A DNA stretch of 64,000 nt from Pseudomonas vranovensis DSM 16006 (GTDB lineage Bacteria; Pseudomonadota; Gammaproteobacteria; Pseudomonadales; Pseudomonadaceae). Position 1 is the first letter of the stretch. Every line of letters starts with the position of its first letter. Positions 57,624 through 64,000 of the stretch are shown here, in pieces. The notes under the pieces were generated by a model. It worked only from the letters and a program-made list of their open reading frames with translations, had not been told where the DNA came from and did no database searches. The stretch is taken from contig NZ_AUED01000001.1 of assembly GCF_000425805.1 (NCBI RefSeq), positions 558,001 to 622,000 of the forward strand. The letters are read 5' to 3'. The translations under genes and the position numbers were made by a program.

Positions 57624-60065
57624 ATGCCCGATTCCATGATCCGCCCCAGCCTGCTGGCACTTGCCATCGCGCTGGGCAGCAGCGCACCGATGTACGTCCT
57701 GGCGCAGGACGAGCGCACCGTCAGTGCCACCCAGGCCTTCGACATTCCCGCCGGCGACCTGGGCGAAAGCCTGAGCCGCATAGCCCGTCAGTCCGGGCGT
57801 GTGCTGTCGGTGAACCCTGCGTTGGTGCAAGGCAAGCGGGCTGTCGGGGTCAGTGGTCAGTTCACCCCTGAACAGGCCGCCAGCCAGGCCCTGCGGGGCA
57901 GTGACCTGCGCTTGAGTATCACCGCTGGCGGCACCTGGAGCCTGGAGCCTGCGGTTGCCGGTAATGCCCTGGAGCTGAGCGCCACCCAGGTCACAGGCCA
58001 GGGTGATGTAGACGCCTGGGGCCCGGTAGTGGGCTATGTGGCCAAGCGCACCGGTACCGCTACCAAGACCGATACCTCGGTGCTGGAAACGCCGCAGACC
58101 ATCAACATCATCACCCAGGAAGAGATCAAGGCGCTGGGCTCGCAGTCAGTGACCCAGGCCCTGCGCTATACCCCCGGCATCACCGGCGGGGGCTTTTCCG
58201 ACCGTGTCGGTATCTTCGACGAACCTACCTCGCGGGGATTCAGCCCGACCCCCTTGTACCTGGATGGCCTGCATTTGCCCTACGGGGGCGGCAGTACCGG
58301 TGGTGCGCTGCAGATCGACCCCTACTTGCTGGAGCGTATCGAGGTGATGAAGGGGCCCGCGTCGGTGCTCTATGGTCAGAACCAGCCGGGCGGGCTGGTC
58401 AACATGGTGTCCAAGCGTCCGACCAGTGCCCCGTTGCGCGAGGTAGTGCTGGGGGGCGGCAGCCAGGATCGTCGTGCCGCTTCCTTCGACTTCGGCGGGC
58501 CACTGGATGAGCAGAGCGAGTTTCTGTATCGCCTGACCGGTAGCGGCTACGACAAGAATGGCGAGATCGACTACGTCGAATCACAGCGTTTTGTGTTGGC
58601 GCCCAGCCTGACCTGGGCCCCCAACGAGCAGACGCGCCTGACGCTCTACGGCCATTATCAGAAAGACAATGGCGTGCCGGAGGCCCAGGGCCTGCCTGCC
58701 GTGGGTACGGTGTTCGAGAGCCCCAACGGGCGGATCAAGCGCAGCCGTTTTATCGGCGAGCCGGGCGTCAATGCCTATGACCGCGAGCAATACACCTTCG
58801 GCTATGAATTGAGCCATGCCCTTGACGATGTCTGGACCCTCAAGCAGAACACCCGCTACGCCTATGTCGACGACCGTTACCGGGCACCACTGCATGGCTA
58901 CCGTTTCGTCACCAACCCGCAGACCGGCGTCGACGACCAGCGTTACCAGACCCGCTACGGCGTCGACTGGGCGCAGCGCAACAAGGTGTTTGGCGTCGAC
59001 AACATGGTCCAGGCCAAATTCAACACCTTCGATGTGGCCCACACCCTGCTGGTGGGGGTCGACTATTATCACTCCAATTCCAAGTTCCTCGGCCTGTATG
59101 ACCGCAATCCGCCGATCATCGACCTGTATTCGCCGGTGTACGGCCAAGCGCTGAATTTTGGTCAACCGTACGATTGGGACAACACCGTGACCCAGACGGG
59201 CCTGTATGTGCAGGATCAGTTGAAGTGGGACAACTGGTTCCTGACCCTGGGCGGCCGCTATGACTGGGTCGAGGTGGACACCCGCCAGCCGATTGCCGGC
59301 AACTTCAGCAACGTCAAGGATGAGAAGTTCACCGGCCGGGCCGGGCTGGGCTACGCCTTCGACAATGGCGTCACGCCTTACGTCAGTTACTCCGAATCCT
59401 TCCTGCCATTGAGCGGTACCGACCGTGGCGGCAAACCGTTCGAGCCGTCCACCGGCAAGCAGGTCGAGGCTGGGGTCAAATACCAGCCGCCAGGCCAGGA
59501 CAGCTTCATCCAGCTGTCGGTGTACGAAATCAAGCAGCAGAACATCCTTACCACCGACCCGAACGACATGGCCTTCAGCAGCCAGATAGGTGAATTGCGT
59601 TCGCGCGGTGTGGAACTGGAGGGCAAGGCCAACCTGACCGACAACCTGGGGATGATCGCCTCGGTGTCGCGTAACGACGTGACCTACACCAAGGACAACG
59701 ACGGGCGCGATGGGCGCCACCCTTCGGGCACGCCACCGATGACGGCCTCGTTGTGGCTGGATTATCACTTTATTGGCGATACCCCGTTGGCGGGCCTGGG
59801 GATGGGCCTGGGCACGCGGTATGTGCGTGGCAGTGACGGCAGTGACTTTGCCGAAGACAACTTCCACGTACCGTCCTATACCGTGTATGACGGCATGCTT
59901 TCCTACGATTTCCAGCAGTCGCCGCTGCGCCTTAAGGGCGTCAAGTTGCAGGTCAACCTGCAGAACCTGGAAGACAAAAAGTATGTCAGCCGTTGCAGCA
60001 CCACTGTGGATTGCTACTACGGTGAAGGGCGTACATTGACCACCGACCTGACCTACAACTGGTAG
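57624..60065 (+). CDS. TonB-dependent siderophore receptor with signalling domain (hydroxamate/ferrichrome type)
   Basis: An 813-residue outer-membrane receptor. After the signal peptide comes a secretin/TonB N-terminal signalling domain (about 38-105, FDIPAGDLGESLSRIARQSG) that contacts FecR, then the plug (TPQTINIITQEEIKALG ... RIEVMKGPASVLYGQNQPGG) and the beta-barrel ending LTTDLTYNW. A cysteine pair near the C terminus (SRCSTTVDCYYGEGRTL) is typical of FhuA/FoxA-like hydroxamate receptors. It lies 84 bases after fecR and completes the sigma/anti-sigma/receptor regulon. The ligand is likely a ferric hydroxamate, by inference. Confidence 0.92.
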   Translation: MPDSMIRPSLLALAIALGSSAPMYVLAQDERTVSATQAFDIPAGDLGESLSRIARQSGRVLSVNPALVQGKRAVGVSGQFTPEQAASQALRGSDLRLSITAGGTWSLEPAVAGNALELSATQVTGQGDVDAWGPVVGYVAKRTGTATKTDTSVLETPQTINIITQEEIKALGSQSVTQALRYTPGITGGGFSDRVGIFDEPTSRGFSPTPLYLDGLHLPYGGGSTGGALQIDPYLLERIEVMKGPASVLYGQNQPGGLVNMVSKRPTSAPLREVVLGGGSQDRRAASFDFGGPLDEQSEFLYRLTGSGYDKNGEIDYVESQRFVLAPSLTWAPNEQTRLTLYGHYQKDNGVPEAQGLPAVGTVFESPNGRIKRSRFIGEPGVNAYDREQYTFGYELSHALDDVWTLKQNTRYAYVDDRYRAPLHGYRFVTNPQTGVDDQRYQTRYGVDWAQRNKVFGVDNMVQAKFNTFDVAHTLLVGVDYYHSNSKFLGLYDRNPPIIDLYSPVYGQALNFGQPYDWDNTVTQTGLYVQDQLKWDNWFLTLGGRYDWVEVDTRQPIAGNFSNVKDEKFTGRAGLGYAFDNGVTPYVSYSESFLPLSGTDRGGKPFEPSTGKQVEAGVKYQPPGQDSFIQLSVYEIKQQNILTTDPNDMAFSSQIGELRSRGVELEGKANLTDNLGMIASVSRNDVTYTKDNDGRDGRHPSGTPPMTASLWLDYHFIGDTPLAGLGMGLGTRYVRGSDGSDFAEDNFHVPSYTVYDGMLSYDFQQSPLRLKGVKLQVNLQNLEDKKYVSRCSTTVDCYYGEGRTLTTDLTYNW

Positions 60066-60071
60066 GAGCGG

Positions 60072-60470
60072 TCAGGCGTCGCGCAACAGGTCGTGGGCAT
60101 CGAGCAGCCGGTAGGCAATCTCCGGCTGACGCTCCAGGGCCCGGCGTATGGCGGCAGGAATACTCTGGCGGGTCTTGCGGCACAGGCCCGGCAGGTCGTC
60201 GATCTGGATGGTGAAACCACGCATGGTCCGCACTTCGTTGAAGCTTGGACTGATACGCAGGCGAATGCCCAGGTTCTCGTACAGCTTGCGCTGCATATGC
60301 TCGAGGTCGGCCAGGCTCTGCAGGTTTTCCAGGCGTTCGAGCAGGCGCTTTTCTTCTAGCCGGGTGAGCAGCAGGATGCGCAGGTCCTGCAGCGTTTCAC
60401 GGCCGCAATCGCAGGCGCCGGGCGGGCAGGGGGAACGGGTGGGCGGGGTGGTGTCCATGTGCTTGAGCAT
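60072..60470 (-). CDS. Conserved hypothetical protein with N-terminal Cys cluster
   Basis: A 132-residue cytosolic protein. The N-terminal segment SPCPPGACDCGRETL is Cys-rich; then comes a helical stretch LTRLEEKRLLERLENLQSLADLEHMQRKLYENLG and a C-terminal DDLPGLCRKTRQSIPAAIRRALERQPEIAYRLLD. It begins 7 bases from the receptor stop on the opposite strand. An in-frame ATG at 60458 is an alternative start; neither has a ribosome site. I do not recognise a family with certainty. Confidence 0.6.
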   Translation of the reverse strand: MLKHMDTTPPTRSPCPPGACDCGRETLQDLRILLLTRLEEKRLLERLENLQSLADLEHMQRKLYENLGIRLRISPSFNEVRTMRGFTIQIDDLPGLCRKTRQSIPAAIRRALERQPEIAYRLLDAHDLLRDA

Positions 60471-60483
60471 AGCTACAGCGTTG

Positions 60484-60547
60484 ATCGCGGGGCAAGCCCG
60501 ATCCCACTGGTACTCACAAACGGGTGGGAGCGGGCTTGCCCCGCGAT
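60484..60547. repeat. REP-type palindrome (family 1)
   Basis: Twenty-four-base arms (60484-60507 and 60524-60547) with one mismatch, between two reverse-strand genes and just after the stop of the one at 60551. Confidence 0.88.
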
Positions 60548-60550
60548 AGA

Positions 60551-61285
60551 TTACTGCTTATTAAGCGTCCAACGGCCCGGCAACGACAGGTCCCCCGAGC
60601 TGACATCCCACACACTGCTTACGCACAGCAACGGGTTGTGCAGGTCGGCATTGATCTTCAGCGCCGCCGTCACGCCGTCGTAGTTGAAGCCCTGTGGAAA
60701 GCCCACTGCCGCCAGCGGCACGCTGATCCGCGCAGCATTCTTGTCCAGGCTCAGGTCGTAGCCGGGGGAATCGATGTAGATCGGCGCACCCGGCCAGGTG
60801 GCCGGAAGCGTCGGTTTTGCCCCCTCGGGGATGTCCCGCACCTTGAGCCCGCCCGGGCCACAGCTTTCATCCTTGCTCAACACCACCCAGTGGGAGTGCC
60901 ACAGGCCACCGTCGTTGTCGGCCTTGCCGTCACGGTTTTCATCGAGCTTGGGTGTGTCGTCGAAGTCCGGATGCGAGGTCAGGGCCAGGGCCAGGATGCC
61001 GGCCTTGGCGTCGAAGCCTACGCTGCTGCTGTCAAGACTGGTGGGCCACACGTAACTGTAGACCTCGGCGCCGGCAAACGCGCCCTTGGCCGTGGGCAGG
61101 CGGCTGCCGGCCTTGCCGTCGACCAGTTGCTCGAACACCAGGTTGTCACCTTGCTTGTAGACCCGGGTATGGACCAGATCGAAGGCGGCCTCGGCATTGC
61201 CTTTGGCACTGGTGATGCCGGGGCTTTCATGGGCCCAGGCCTGGGTGGAGAGCAAGGTGAGGGTGAAGGCGAGTGTGCGTTTCAT
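60551..61285 (-). CDS. Exported protein of unknown function with a calcium-loop-like motif
   Basis: A 244-residue protein with a signal peptide (MKRTLAFTLTLLSTQAWA) and a mature start HESPGITSAKGNAE. DENRDGKADNDGG (around residues 115-127) resembles a short calcium-binding loop (DxDxDG-like), followed by LWHSHWVVLS. The rest is beta-rich with GAPIYIDSPGYDLSLDK. I do not recognise its family. It is divergent from the MarR gene across a 126-base region with a promoter, and could be controlled by it. Confidence 0.65.
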   Translation of the reverse strand: MKRTLAFTLTLLSTQAWAHESPGITSAKGNAEAAFDLVHTRVYKQGDNLVFEQLVDGKAGSRLPTAKGAFAGAEVYSYVWPTSLDSSSVGFDAKAGILALALTSHPDFDDTPKLDENRDGKADNDGGLWHSHWVVLSKDESCGPGGLKVRDIPEGAKPTLPATWPGAPIYIDSPGYDLSLDKNAARISVPLAAVGFPQGFNYDGVTAALKINADLHNPLLCVSSVWDVSSGDLSLPGRWTLNKQ

Positions 61286-61351
61286 GGGATGACTCCGACT
61301 TGGGATTATGGTTTCGAATCGATACCAAACAGCCTAAGCCTATCCCGGTCT

Positions 61352-61380
61352 TTGTCAATATAGTTTTTATTCGATACTAT
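61352..61380 (+). promoter_or_regulatory. Candidate sigma70 promoter of the marR gene
   Basis: TTGTCA (61352-61357), a 17-base spacer, then TACTAT (61375-61380), 31 bases before the GTG start. TCGATAC occurs at 61319-61325 and 61371-61377 and may be a repeated operator for a local regulator. Confidence 0.55.
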
Positions 61381-61411
61381 CTATCGACGTCATCAATCGA
61401 GGCCACCCGCC

Positions 61412-61969
61412 GTGCTATTCGACCTGTTGGAAAGGCTGTCGAGCCTGACCCGCGTCTGGTTTCGCCAGCACCCGCTGTTGGCGGATCTGCAGCCCATTCA
61501 ATTGAGCGCCTTGCTGTATTTGGCGCGTTGCAACCGCTACTCCAACACGCCGCTGGCGGTGACCGAGTACCTGGGGCTGACCAAGGGGACGGTGTCGCAG
61601 TCGCTCAAGGCCCTGGAGGCCAAGGGCTTGATCCTCAAGACCCAGGCGGTGAGTGACAAACGCAGCGTACACTTGAGCCTGACCGAACCCGCCCGGGCCT
61701 TGCTCGACGCGGTAATGCCGCCGGACTTCCTGGTCGCCGCCACCGAGCGCATGGGCGCGCGCGCCCAGGACCTGGAGGGGTTGCTGGCCGACCTGTTGCG
61801 CACCCTCCAGCGCAACGAAAACGTACCGGGTTTCGGCCTGTGCAAGACCTGCCGCTTTCATCGCATTACGGCCACCGGTGGTTTTTGTGAACTGACCCGG
61901 GAGCCTTTGGCCGTGGCCGAATGCGATTTGATCTGCCGCGAGCATCAGCTCGCCGAACTGACGGAGTGA
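61412..61969 (+). CDS. MarR-family regulator with C-terminal cysteine cluster
   Basis: A 185-residue regulator. The winged-helix domain (25-90) includes TEYLGLTKGTVSQSLKALEAKGLI and the wing SDKRSVHLSLTEPAR. The C-terminal tail holds CKTCRFH, then FCELT, then CDLICREH, an arrangement of five Cys and two His that could bind zinc or an iron-sulfur cluster and act as a redox switch; this is inference. The GTG at 61412 has GAGG 9 bases upstream. The MOSC gene follows by 6 bases, so they are co-transcribed. Confidence 0.82.
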   Translation: MLFDLLERLSSLTRVWFRQHPLLADLQPIQLSALLYLARCNRYSNTPLAVTEYLGLTKGTVSQSLKALEAKGLILKTQAVSDKRSVHLSLTEPARALLDAVMPPDFLVAATERMGARAQDLEGLLADLLRTLQRNENVPGFGLCKTCRFHRITATGGFCELTREPLAVAECDLICREHQLAELTE

Positions 61970-61975
61970 CTGCCC

Positions 61976-62683
61976 ATGACGGTAAACCTCGTGATGCTTG
62001 ATACCGTACTCACCGGCAGGGCGGTGCTCTACACCCGGCCGGGCTCGCACAGTGCCATCGACAAGCAGCCGCGTACCGGGGAGGTCGCGGTGACCGCGCT
62101 GGGCCTGGCCGGCGACGAACAGGGCGACCTGCGGGTACACGGCGGCAAGGAAAAGGCGATCCATCATTACCCCCGCGAGCATTACGACGCATGGGCCCTG
62201 GAACTGGGTGGCCATCCACTGCTGCAGGCGCCGGGTGCCTTCGGCGAGAACTTCAGCACCTACGGCTGGACCGAGCACACGGTGTGCCTAGGGGATCGCC
62301 TGAGGGTGGGCAGCGCGGTGCTGGAAATCTCCCAGGGGCGCATGCCGTGCTGGAAGCTCAATGACCGCTTTGGGGTCAGGGACATGTCGTTAAGGGTCCA
62401 GCAGAGTGGCCGTACCGGCTGGTATTACCGCGTGCTGGAGGAGGGCATGGTGGCTGCAGGGGCGCTGATCGAATTGATCGAACGGCCTTGCCCGAAATGG
62501 TCTGTGGCGCGGTTATCGTCAGTGTTGTTCGACAAGCAGGTGGACGCCGACATTCTGCGCCAGTGCCTGGCACTGCCACTGGCACCCTCCTGGCGGCGTA
62601 CCCTGGAGCGCCGTCTGGAAAAGGCCGAAGTCGAAGACTGGGCGCCGCGGCTGCAGGGTCCTGGCATCGAACGACCGGTCTGA
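61976..62683 (+). CDS. MOSC domain protein (YiiM-like)
   Basis: A 235-residue protein: an MOSC core with RVHGGKEKAIHHYPREHY and the cysteine in GRMPCWKLNDRFG, the residue that binds the molybdenum cofactor, then a three-helix extension typical of YiiM. YiiM proteins use molybdenum cofactor to reduce hydroxylated purines and similar N-hydroxylated compounds. The gene is 6 bases after marR, so it is probably under redox or stress control by that regulator. Length is standard. Confidence 0.9.
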   Translation: MTVNLVMLDTVLTGRAVLYTRPGSHSAIDKQPRTGEVAVTALGLAGDEQGDLRVHGGKEKAIHHYPREHYDAWALELGGHPLLQAPGAFGENFSTYGWTEHTVCLGDRLRVGSAVLEISQGRMPCWKLNDRFGVRDMSLRVQQSGRTGWYYRVLEEGMVAAGALIELIERPCPKWSVARLSSVLFDKQVDADILRQCLALPLAPSWRRTLERRLEKAEVEDWAPRLQGPGIERPV

Positions 62684-62728
62684 TCGGGGTATACTCGCGA
62701 CCCGTTCTGCCTTTATCCGAGTACCACG

Positions 62729-63940
62729 ATGGGTCTTACCATTTCAGCAGCGCCTGAGCGCCGCTTCACTGTTCCGATGTGTGCGCTGGCGCTGTTGCTG
62801 GCAGGTGCGTTCTTCCTCAACAGCGCCGCCGGCCTGCAACAGGTCTTGCTGCTAATCGTCGGCGCGGCCCTGGGGCTGACGCTTTACCATGCTGCCTTCG
62901 GCTTTACCTCGGCCTGGCGGGTGTTCATCACCGAACGCCGCGGTGCTGGCCTGCGTGCGCAGATGGTCATGCTCAGCGTGGCCGTGCTGCTGTTTTTCCC
63001 GGCCTTGAGTGCAGGCACCCTGTTCGGCACGCCAGTGACCGGGCTGGTCGCCCCGATCGGGGTGTCGGTGGTGTTCGGTGCGTTCATCTTCGGTATCGGC
63101 ATGCAGATGGGCGGCGGTTGTGCGTCGGGCACGCTGTTCACGGTGGGCGGCGGCAATGCGCGCATGCTGGTGACGCTGCTGTTCTTCATCATCGGTTCGG
63201 TGACCGCGACCCACCATGCCGATTGGTGGTTTGCGCTGCCTTCATTGCCTGCCACGTCGATCGTCAAGGAATGGGGCGTGATGCCGGCCCTGGTGGCGAG
63301 CCTGGGGGTGTTTGCCGCCATCGCCTGGCTGACCCGTTTGCTGGAGAAGCGCCGTCACGGACAACTGGAGTCGCCGGTGCAGAGCGATGTGCGCGGCTTG
63401 CGCCGTTTCCTGCAAGGGCCCTGGCCGCTGGTGTGGGGCGCGGTAGCGCTGGCACTCCTCAACTACGCCACCCTGGCGCTGGCCGGTCGCCCCTGGGGCA
63501 TTACCTCGGCGTTCGCCTTGTGGGGCGCCAAGACCTTGAGCGGGCTGGGCGTGGATGTCGGCAGCTGGGTGTTCTGGCAAGCGCCTGCCAACGCCAAGGC
63601 CCTGGCTTCGCCGCTCTGGCAGGACATCACCACGGTCATGGACATCGGTATCGTGCTGGGGGCCTTGCTCGCCGCCGGGCTTGCCGGGCGCTTTGCGCCG
63701 AACCTCAACATTCCGCTGCGTTCACTGGTCGCGGCGGTGGTGGGCGGCTTGCTGCTGGGGTACGGCTCGCGTCTGGCCTATGGCTGCAACATCGGTGCGT
63801 ACTTCAGTGGTATTGCCTCGGGCAGCCTGCATGGCTGGTTGTGGCTGGTCGCCGCCTATGCCGGCAACCTGGTGGGCGTGCGCCTGCGCCCGTTTTTCTT
63901 TGTCGGCGAGCGGCGCCCGGTGCAGCTCAGCGGCTGCTGA
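62729..63940 (+). CDS. YeeE/YedE family permease
   Basis: A 403-residue inner-membrane protein with about ten hydrophobic segments in two half-repeats. Each half carries a conserved cysteine motif: GGGCASGTLFTVGGGN in the first and YGCNIGAYFSGIASGSLHGW in the second, as in the thiosulfate transporter TsuA. It likely imports thiosulfate or another sulfur compound. No sulfurtransferase (YeeD) gene is visible in the last 60 bases of the window, so its partner may lie beyond the edge. It follows the MOSC gene by 45 bases. Confidence 0.9.
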   Translation: MGLTISAAPERRFTVPMCALALLLAGAFFLNSAAGLQQVLLLIVGAALGLTLYHAAFGFTSAWRVFITERRGAGLRAQMVMLSVAVLLFFPALSAGTLFGTPVTGLVAPIGVSVVFGAFIFGIGMQMGGGCASGTLFTVGGGNARMLVTLLFFIIGSVTATHHADWWFALPSLPATSIVKEWGVMPALVASLGVFAAIAWLTRLLEKRRHGQLESPVQSDVRGLRRFLQGPWPLVWGAVALALLNYATLALAGRPWGITSAFALWGAKTLSGLGVDVGSWVFWQAPANAKALASPLWQDITTVMDIGIVLGALLAAGLAGRFAPNLNIPLRSLVAAVVGGLLLGYGSRLAYGCNIGAYFSGIASGSLHGWLWLVAAYAGNLVGVRLRPFFFVGERRPVQLSGC

Positions 63941-63968
63941 TACTGCACGCTGGCACGTGCCTGGGCTT

Positions 63969-63998
63969 ACGGGGTGATCGCTACTTTCATCACCCCGT
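63969..63998. terminator. Hairpin near the window edge
   Basis: ACGGGGTGAT (63969-63978) and ATCACCCCGT (63989-63998) form a perfect 10-base stem with a 10-base loop. It is 29 bases after the permease stop; the T tract that would make it a full terminator is beyond the window. Confidence 0.6.
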
Positions 63999-64000
63999 CA

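Overview
The window is chromosomal DNA of a fluorescent-type Pseudomonas (P. putida / P. fluorescens lineage rather than P. aeruginosa; this is a judgement from gene content, protein similarity to remembered family members and the REP-type repeats, not from a search). It is gene-dense, GC-rich, and no stretch above 300 bases lacks a gene. No rRNA, tRNA, CRISPR array, insertion sequence, phage or origin was seen.

Bases 1-28500 look like conserved backbone. They hold the 3' part of zwf and a GH15 glucoamylase/trehalase-like gene, nhaB, a dienoyl-CoA isomerase-type crotonase, nudC, a TSUP permease, a short reverse-strand operon (aminoglycoside-phosphotransferase-like kinase then SDR), an SCP2 protein, a histidine phosphatase, sohB, cysI with its DUF934 partner, an orphan periplasmic binding protein, metH divergent from cti, an acyltransferase and nfuA. 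The main accessory gene here is a 1640-residue leucine-rich-repeat protein with a C-terminal NEL-type E3 ubiquitin ligase domain (11547-16469), sitting between sohB and the cysI operon.

Bases 28580-37340 are a VOC gene, a scar of two decayed genes, and a phosphonate cluster: LysR regulator divergent from phnD-phnC-phnE, an iron-dependent alcohol dehydrogenase of the hydroxyethylphosphonate/phosphonoacetaldehyde type, an OPA-family MFS transporter, a second LysR regulator and phnX. No phnW transaminase is present, so the local enzymes fit a route through 2-hydroxyethylphosphonate better than the classical 2-aminoethylphosphonate route.

Bases 37634-43209 are a complete urease operon, ureD-A-B-C-E-J-F-G, ending in a strong terminator. 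Opposite it is a 741-residue protein joining a papain-like cysteine peptidase to an alpha/beta-hydrolase (43216-45441).

Bases 45500-55650 hold a zinc alcohol dehydrogenase divergent from an AraC regulator, a cupin, a same-strand set of exported M14 peptidase, LuxR regulator, amidohydrolase and outer-membrane porin, then a chromate transporter and an acetyltransferase. Bases 55669-64000 hold a Fur-boxed sigma/anti-sigma/TonB receptor iron-uptake set, two unknown proteins, a MarR regulator with a cysteine cluster followed by a MOSC protein, and a YeeE/YedE permease. Two families of palindromic intergenic repeats (REP-like) are scattered through the window, mostly between convergent genes or after operons.
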